Shown here in pieces: positions 57,020-64,000 of a stretch of DNA of 64,000 nucleotides; positions within the stretch are counted from its first letter, which is position 1; every line of letters starts with the position of its first letter. A model generated the notes under the pieces. The model did no database searches. It saw only the letters and a list, made by a program, of their open reading frames with translations, and was not told the origin of the DNA. The stretch comes from Terramyces sp. JEL0728 (taxonomy: Eukaryota > Chytridiomycota > Chytridiomycetes > Rhizophydiales > Terramycetaceae): positions 44,183 through 108,182 of the forward strand of contig JADIIU010000039.1 of NCBI GenBank assembly GCA_027603945.1, written 5' to 3'. The position numbers and the translations under genes are program-made.

Positions 57020-59355
57020 ATGCAGAAGCGGCCAAGCGAGGTCGAAAATGGCTCCAACAAAAGATTAAAAGATTCTGACGACATCGACGACCCAGACGAT
57101 GTACCACGAATATAACCTTAGGAATTGGTAAAGTTTCAAAAGAAAGCGATCTTGGTGCAAATGAAAGAATACAAACGATTATTTGAAGATTCCCTGCATA
57201 GCGAAACCCTACTAAAAGAAAACTTGAAACGCAAAGAGGCCACTATCAATCAGTATGCGAAATATTGGGGGATGGTACTGCTTATATTGACTGTAGATGG
57301 AACATTTACTTTATGTTGAATCATTTTCCAACTTGGAAGCTTCTTTTTCTGCAATACAGAATGCTTTGAAGGGTCAAGGTAGAACACTAAATGAAAAGGA
57401 AGTGAACCTTGCTGGTCAGGTACGGTTTGCATAATTCAGGTGTCTACGTTAAATAGTCGAGTTGTTACTTTAAAATCTACAGTATCTGAATTGGAAACCA
57501 AGTTAGAAACAAATGCTGTTGAATTACAGATTGCTTACAAAAAAATTGATCGTCTAAAGATCCATGGTGCACCTGTTGCAAACCCTGTCCCTGTCGTGGA
57601 AGAAATAAAAGTTAAACCTGCCGAAGATCTCAATGACGATAAATATCAGGAACTTCTAGCTACTGCTAATTCACGACTGCATGAAATCCAGACTGTGCTA
57701 AACGAAAAGCTGGAACTGGAATACGAAATCAACAGGCTAAATCTTGAACTAGCCCAGGAAAGACAACAAAGCAACACCAACAAAGAAATTGAAAAAGAAC
57801 TAAAAGCTCAGCTCAGTCAATATGAAATTACAAGAGACCGTTTAGATCAATCTGCGTTGGAGGTCGAAGCGCTTCAAAGCCAAAGAAGGACGTTTATTGA
57901 GCAGATTAAAGTACCTCCGTGTTTAATTTAGGCTGACGAAGAGAAAAGAAGAAAGATAATGGAAACCGATTTGAAAAAGAGTGAATCAGAAATGTCGAGA
58001 TTAAGAATTGCAAGAGATAATCTGCAAAAGACTCTTGATGCGCAGCTGGCAAAAGAAGCTGCAGATGTTAAAACAAAAGAAGATATTAAAGCATTATCAG
58101 AAGCAAGGAAATCTAGAATTATTGGCCTCGAGTCCGAGTTGGCCAGATTAAAGATGCTAATTGCTTCTGAGATAGGCGAGCCAAGTCTGATTGCCTTCTT
58201 TAATGAAAACTCTGACTCGAGTCCTTATAGCACTTCCCAGGAGGAAATCAATAACCTCAGGACAAAGATCAAACAGCTGGAAAAAACTATTGATGCCATG
58301 CCAAACTCTGTTGACGCTAACGTAAAATATTTTGACGATAGATTAAGCAGCTGAACATTGTCGAAGAGGAACTTGAACAGAAATCTCGAGAGCTGGAAAA
58401 ATACATCAACCTCGTTGGTCCGCTGGACAATGGTATGGAGGCTAGTATAAGCTCCAAACTCAGTCAGAAAGAACAGGAATTAAGCAATATTAAACTAAAG
58501 TTTGATTACTACCAAAAATCTGAACAGAGACTGATATCTGAGCTGGAAGCGCTTGGGAAAGCGTGGTCCAAATTGGAAGAACAAAATTCAAAACGAGTGT
58601 CTAGTCTTCAAGATAAAGAAGAGCAGCTGGAAAAATTGGCTGTTGAAGTAAACAATAGTTAAAACTAGAAATCAAAATTGGACCAGAAGGTTTCGCTGAT
58701 GGCCAAGCAAACAACCACTCAAAATAATATGACTATTGCACAGAAAAGACAGTCAGAAAAACAACTGGAACAAATTCGAAAGTTGGAAGAGCTGGAAAAG
58801 AATTTATCTCTGCAGCTGGTATAATTTTGCTGACATAGTCCACTATCGAACGCGAACTGTCCCAAGTAAATCCAAGTCTTGAAGCCGAAAAGAGGAAATA
58901 CATAAACCTAGCTGTCCAAATGGCAGAATTGCGAGATTCATACACAGCTTTGAAAGGGAAATACGAAAATGTATTATTAGTCTAATTTAGCTTGTATCAA
59001 TATTAAATGAAAAGACTGAACAAACTGAGGCGGCAAAGAATCAAGTTAAACGTGCGCTGGAACAGGTTACTGTCCTAAAACGCAAACTTTCAAAGAACGA
59101 AACAGGATCTGACATCCAAACCGAGAGAGACCAATACAGAGTAACCTATGCTGACAATAGTTGTTGCTAATGTGCCAAAGCTGTAATAATAACTTTAAAA
59201 GCCACACATTGCTGAAATGCATGCATACTTTCTGGTAAATATCTCTAATATTTAGCAAAGACTGCATAGATGTGACATATAATTCCAGACAGCGCAAGTG
59301 TCCAACCTGTTCAATACCCTTCGGATTGGCAGATGTCAAGCAAGTATATTTATAG
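57020..59355 (+). CDS. BRE1: BRE1-like RING E3 ubiquitin ligase (H2B ubiquitination)
   Basis: Eleven exons: 57020..57100, 57122..57274, 57297..57419, 57440..57910, 57932..58321, 58342..58647, 58669..58818, 58839..58970, 58991..59140, 59161..59232, 59254..59355; 709 residues. Ten introns of 20-22 nt make this the most intron-dense gene here. The N-terminus (MQKRPSEVENGSNKRLKD then an acidic DDIDDPDD) precedes a nearly unbroken coiled coil with YWG near residue 80. A C-terminal RING follows (CQSC...CMHTFC-KDC...CPTC from about residue 655). The last line (GLADVKQVYL) matches the GxxDV.xVYL end of BRE1/RNF20. With Rad6 it monoubiquitinates histone H2B during transcription. The intron just before the RING's second Cys pair sits inside the domain. 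Confidence 0.92.
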
Positions 59356-59444
59356 TATTAATGCAATAAAGTTTAATAGATATCCAATTCGCATAAATTT
59401 TGATTGACTTGTCAAAAACGTCACCCAAACTTTCAAAAATCTAA

Positions 59445-60981
59445 ATGTACAATCCTAGCCAACCTCCCCCAGTTTACTTTCCCAGTCCTCAGCCATATTT
59501 CAACCAGCGTCCAGTGCAAGATCCACTTCCAAAGAAAGAATCCCGGTTTCAGTCGGCAACCATAAAAGTAAATCGAACTGACTGAAGGATGGCTGGGCAA
59601 CAATTTCTTGGTTTATCGCCATGTTTGGCTTTGCCATTCTATCTATTTTCGGTATTTGGTTTCTGACAAAGCTTATACACAGCTTCAAGGAAACAAAGTA
59701 AATAGACAAGGTGGAAACTTTGACACGTCTCGACTATCGGGGCTGTTCTTTACAACTGTAGTTACTGGAGCGATATTGTGCTTCTTGTTCTTTTTGGCTT
59801 TGCAGAAGTTTGCTGGGACTTTGATCAAGATGACATTTTTGTTGTCCATTATAGCGTACCTTCTTTTTGCTGCTATTTCATTCGTCTACGGAGGTATCAT
59901 GCAGGGAATCTTTTGTATTCTGGCTGCTGGAATCACCTACTGGATTTACAACTCTTGGAAATTCAGGATTGTAATTTGCATTAATTTAGCCATTCACCAA
60001 AGTGTTGTTGAATGCCGTCACTACAGTTACTGCTAAATACCACGGAATGATTTTTAGTGGAATTATAGGTCTAGTTATTCAGATGGGTTTCACGTTTTGG
60101 TGGGCAGTAACTTTGATAGGATTGACAGTTGCCAATCAACAACGAGCACTTTCCTCAGGCGCTTTGGACTTTTTCTATGTTTATGCAGTATTTTCTATTA
60201 ATCTAGATATTCATATTTTATTGGTGCAGCCAAATTATTTCAAACTGCGTCCATGTTATTTGTTGCGGGGTAAAGAGAAACCTAACTATAGACGTTTGCA
60301 ACCTACTACTTTAACGGAATTAAAGATTCTGATGGAAATACTTTTATTCCCATGGGAAATCCAACTGTTAAGTCGGCCAAACGGCTCATTAGTACCAGCT
60401 TTGGATCAGTGTGTTATGGTTCATTGTTGATTGCAGCTCTTCAGAGTGTAAAATTGCTAGTCGACCAAAAGCGAAGTGACGAAAGAAGAAACTTTTTCTC
60501 GTCCTTTATCTTGTGTTTGCTGTCTTGTATTTTAACGCTATTTGGAGATATTCTGGAATACGCAAACACTTATGCTTTTGTTCAAGTGGCAGTATACGGA
60601 AAAGACTACTGCCAAGCTGCAAAAGACACCTGGCAGCTAGCAAAAATCCGCGGAATTGATGCCCTCGTTAACGATTGCCTAGTCGGGAGAGTTTTGGCAA
60701 TGGGCGGTGTATTGGTAGGAATGTGCAATGCGATTTTCGGAATTATATATTTGGCAGCAACGCAAAGTAATGGAATCGGCGGCGCCAATTTCGGTGTTGG
60801 TGCGCTATTTGCGTTTGTGGTAGGAGTTTTCCAATTCTATGTGGTAGCCAATGTTATCCACTCTGGAGTTGTAACATCATTCGTATGTCTAGCTGAAGAT
60901 CCGCAAGCTCTGCTTGCTACAAAGCCGGAACTTTACTACAAGATCAGGGAAGTTTATCCTCATATCTTGTTTGGACCATGA
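59445..60981 (+). CDS. Choline transporter-like protein (CTL/SLC44, PNS1 type)
   Basis: Exons 59445..59567, 59588..59651, 59672..59970, 59990..60187, 60207..60269 and 60292..60981 give 478 residues; introns 20, 20, 19, 19 and 22 nt. A 40-residue P/Q/S-rich N-terminus and DGWATISWFI start the membrane part. About ten hydrophobic helices follow, e.g. LFFTTVVTGAILCFLFFLAL, LLSIIAYLLFAAISFVYGG and IGLVIQMGFTFWWAVTLI. The late lines match PNS1/CTL: TFATYYFNG, SFGSVCYGSLLIA, KDYCQAAKDTW and IHSGVVTSFVCLAEDP. The family carries choline or related cations across the plasma membrane, though yeast Pns1 has no proven substrate. The intron after VICCG is supported by a four-G run that fixes the donor. 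Confidence 0.9.
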
Positions 60982-61084
60982 ATAAACCTTTTTTCTTTTC
61001 ACAGCTTTGATTTTCACGAGGATATAGTGTGTCGAGCTGACATTCCGTTAGTTGGTGTTTAAATCTTGAGGCTGGACTTTATAT

Positions 61085-63202
61085 ATGCAAGAAGTACGCG
61101 CTCCATGTTTACAAATGGACGACAAGTCAATTAAAAAAGAGCCGAAAAAAGGATTTGAATTCAGCGACTTTCAGTACTGGAGCCCTCCAATTTCTAAAAT
61201 TGAACTTGATCTTCCAGAAGAAGCTCCTGCACCATCTGATTTTTCTAAATGGAAATCTTCGTACCCAACACTCAAGGCTTATAGACCGGGTGATGCAAAG
61301 AACATTTCTAAAGTACAAACCAAAGACGCTGTTCAAGTGCCAACTCCTGCCGCTCAAGTTACTGAGGTTCCAGCTGATTTATCTGCGACAAATTCTCCAC
61401 AAGCTGCTACTCTGCCAGTACAAAATAACACAGCTACTGTAATTAATAGCACGGTACAACATCATTACCGTCCAGAAACACGCGTAGTTAACAACTACAT
61501 CACTGTGAATTCAGTAAACGTAGCTCAACCCCTACCAAGGGAGGAGCCACGTCGCCCTGTTGTTGCTAATGTATCCTCGCCACCAGTAAACATCATTCAT
61601 AACCACACCGTAGTTGTCAGTAATAATTTCCAAAATAATGTCCGATATGCAAATCAAAGTCCAAATATCCACCGTATCCATGATAACGATATACAAACTC
61701 CGTATAATAATAGAGTTGAATATCGCAGCCAAAATATATCGCCTCCTGGATTACCAAAGAATGGCAATGATTATCAATTTGCACAAATTCCAAGAAATGT
61801 CCAGAGTAATACAGGCAAAATCTATAAAGGACCCGCTCAAATCACAAGACCTCAAGGATATACTGCAAACATTCCTCCAAAAAACCAGTCTGTTGATTCA
61901 ACCATCGTTTCAAGTGTTGGTAAAATTAGCAACGAGCCAAAAAGAGAAACTGCAACAGTTAGGAGCCAGATTAGACAGTCCTCCACAAGAAAGGAAGAAA
62001 CTAGAGTAGAACTAGGGAATGAAGATGTTAGTCCTTCGTCCATGACTCTTTCAAGCGCAGTTGATGAAAACCTTCAATCCCATATTAACGAAAAAACCCC
62101 ATGGTGGAGGATTATACAAGTTCTTCGTTCAATCGGATTCTTTATCTATACATATGTCACAGTTTTTCGAGTCTTGCATGCGCCTGAAGTATCAATAGTA
62201 GGGGCAACACCACTCTACATATCCATCCTTGTTCTATCAGCAGTGGACGTTGTATCTGCCTCAATCAAAGCCTGGCCAAAAAGAATTTGGATCTTTTGGA
62301 ATACAGAAAACTGGGATAGTGTATGTGTTTTTGATCCTAGATTCGGTATATCTCTTCAGTCTGGGCTCTAATTGCAGACCATGAGCTGTTGGTGGATATC
62401 ATTCCGTTAATTGCCAACTTTATCGTTCGTATTTATTCGTACAGACTTGCCGAGTTGTTGGTTGATGCAAATGCAGTAAACACTCTTGGTACACCTGATA
62501 CTTACTATAGAACAATCAAATTTCAATTTTCAAGATTGGTCTAATCCAAAATACCACAATTACATTTTGTTAATGCTTTGGGGATGCAGTGCGTTTATTA
62601 CCATTGTATTCCACGCTGCCCATCGGTGCTATTATCTCGGAATCAAACACCATGCGCCAGCTTTGGCAGCCACTCTAACGATTAAATCTCTACTATTTGC
62701 CTTTGATTTGTATTCCAATGCGCTCTTCTTGTACATCTTTTTGGTAAGCTTAGGAACAAACATTTTTGACACAACACTGGATATGACGCTACTATTGGTT
62801 GCAATTTCCCTCTCGCCAATCGTGTCGAATATTTCAAACTCTTTGATTAACATTCCTCTCCTATATTACTATGAAAGGTTGGACAAGTCGTATTCAAGAT
62901 CCACACTGCTGAAGAAAGCCTTTGCCAAAGTATTTTCTTCAATTACGACATTAATGGTGCTACTTGCAATTTTCTACTCTGTGGTGATTATATATTTACT
63001 TGTACAATTGCAAGATCTCTCACCCAGAAGTCTAGCAGATCTACTCAGGTGGAACCCACAATCCTGGATAACTTTCATGGTAGGCGTGAACCTATTAGCA
63101 AACTACCTAATTGGAATATCGTTCACGCTGATCTATTACACTTTACGCTTTGTTGGGCTATTGGGTCTTCAACTTTGCAACACTGTCGATTCCAGAGAGT
63201 AG
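61085..63202 (+). CDS. Large membrane protein, disordered N-terminus and C-terminal multi-pass region
   Basis: Exons 61085..62320, 62341..62488 and 62511..63202 give 691 residues; introns 20 and 22 nt. The first about 370 residues are disordered, rich in N, Q, P, S, T and V, with repeats of the NNTATVIN and VVSNNF type. About seven hydrophobic segments then follow (LRSIGFFIYTYVTVF, ISILVLSAVDVVSASI, ILLMLWGCSAFITIVF, ATLTIKSLLFAF, LLLVAISLSPIV, LMVLLAIFYSVVIIYLLV, NYLIGISFTLIYYTL). I know no matching family. The downstream ATG at 61118 (MDDKSIKKEP) is an alternative start. The stop is 34 bases from the convergent stop at 63237. Confidence 0.8.
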
Positions 63203-63236
63203 ACAGCTCCTTAATAAAATTACTTTATTTAAAAAT

Positions 63237-63933
63237 TCAAGCGTAAATAATCGCGACCACTTCAAAGAGGTTTTCAATCAGGCTGGTCAAATGCAACATC
63301 AGTACAGTAAGTAGCACAAAAACAGACGTTTTTTCAGAGTACCACGCGGTTGGTCTGCTAATGATATTGAGTGACAAACAAGTAATCACAATAATAGGGA
63401 CTTGGAATCCGATAGTAAGAAACCGTGAAATAGCCCTGCGCTTGTAAGCCTTTGATTTTGCCTTTGGTGCTTCATCGCTCGCCATGCCAGAGATGATAAT
63501 CGCCATTATCCCACAACATCCATCCTCAGCTCCAACCAAAAAATCGCCATCCTTATCCTTCATATGAAACAGACACATGTAGAGAGTCCATACCGTTTGT
63601 ACTAGAATCAGCAATGTTCCCAATAAAGAAAGTACTAGAGCACATCCAAGTTCACTAGTGTTAATTGCGATTACGTGAATACAGTCCAGTCACATCCAAA
63701 TTGATCGAAACAAATATTCTGAAATATTGGGGATACATTTTGACAGGGTTTGCCCACGTACAGATCTTGGTAGTACAAATCCATTCCTAATTTGAGATAT
63801 GGTAGATAAGTGCTTCCGTAGAGCGAAAAAATATACAGTCCTCGATGCAGCAAGTTGTAGGATACCATTTGATAGAAAAACAATGTCTGAGTTCTGATCT
63901 GTTAAATGTCCACCTCGCCATAGTTGGTGACAT
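63237..63933 (-). CDS. Small multi-pass membrane protein, unknown family
   Basis: Coding order is 63933..63914, 63893..63675 and 63654..63237, 218 residues; introns 20 and 20 nt. The first coding exon is only 20 nt (MSPTMAR...). Hydrophobic stretches lie at ELGCALVLSLLGTLLILVQT, GIMAIIISGMA (marginal), FLTIGFQVPIIVITCLSLNII and VFVLLTVLMLHLTSLI. A Cys-containing loop (KPCQNVSPIFQNICFDQFGC) precedes them, with another DGCCG loop inside. Three to four helices are likely. No family is recognised. The start and the 20-nt first exon are the weakest part; the downstream exons are supported by continuous frame. Confidence 0.65.
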
Positions 63934-64000
63934 GAGGGGTTGGGTCAGTGGGGGGTTTCAAAGTTTCACAAATATTAAATTGTACTGTAAAAAATTGTAC
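63934..64000. other. 5' leader of the last minus-strand gene
   Basis: Sixty-seven bases upstream of the 63933 start. They are AT-rich with a pyrimidine run. Nothing else is visible before the window edge. Confidence 0.4.

Overview
The window is eukaryotic nuclear DNA from a small, gene-dense genome. About 45 protein genes lie on both strands, most separated by 10 to 400 bases. The content is moderately AT-rich, the standard genetic code fits throughout, and there are no operons. I saw no tRNA, rRNA, transposon or CRISPR array. The most striking property is intron size. Homology and reading-frame continuity imply about 105 spliceosomal introns, nearly all 19-23 nt (mode 20-21), with GT or rarely GC donors, a TAAY-like branch motif a few bases from the acceptor, and AG. 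RSPH3 (radial spoke), an LRRCC1/VFL1-like centriolar protein and a Sec2/Rabin8-like exchange factor imply a motile-flagellum stage. A GPI-type polysaccharide deacetylase, a PAN-domain GT31 enzyme, Akr1-, CMR1- and BRE1-like proteins and C2HC/C2H2 zinc-finger proteins suggest a zoosporic, early-diverging fungal or Opisthosporidia-type lineage (Rozella, aphelid or chytrid grade). I cannot assign the species.

Layout. 1-9.5 kb: 5'-truncated MARK/KIN1 kinase, ECD, RSPH3, a divergent beta-tubulin with a basic tail, a Sec2/Rabin8-like protein and a GT31 glycosyltransferase. 9.5-19 kb: splicing factor SF1/BBP, RRP8, an unknown helical protein, ornithine aminotransferase, an ER DnaJ protein, an unknown acidic protein and a WAPL-like cohesin regulator. 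19-30 kb: a multipass membrane protein, an RPA34-like Pol I subunit, GGPP synthase, SHQ1, an L/K-type cyclin, TAF12, uL2, an RNPS1-like SR protein, tRNA dimethylallyltransferase and mitochondrial bS6. 30-42 kb: an Akr1-type palmitoyltransferase, a SANT/U-box-like protein, VPS35, the polysaccharide deacetylase, two LEA2-like membrane proteins and proteasome beta-1. 42-57 kb: the LRRCC1-like protein, MoaA/MOCS1A, a Q/N-rich zinc-finger protein, small basic proteins, two [LEA2-like + C2H2 zinc finger] gene pairs, PheRS-alpha and a CMR1/WDR76-like protein. 57-64 kb: BRE1-like E3 ligase, a choline-transporter-like protein and two unknown membrane proteins.

Most genes are independent housekeeping units. 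Themes that recur are RNA processing (SF1, RNPS1-like, cyclin L, SHQ1, RRP8, MOD5), cilium and trafficking (RSPH3, tubulin, LRRCC1, Sec2/Rabin8, VPS35), chromatin and transcription (WAPL, BRE1, CMR1, TAF12, RPA34) and a local expansion of single-pass LEA2-like membrane proteins. Many convergent pairs leave only 1-40 bases between stop codons.

All exon boundaries are inferred by eye from frame continuity and family alignment from memory. No computation or database search was run.
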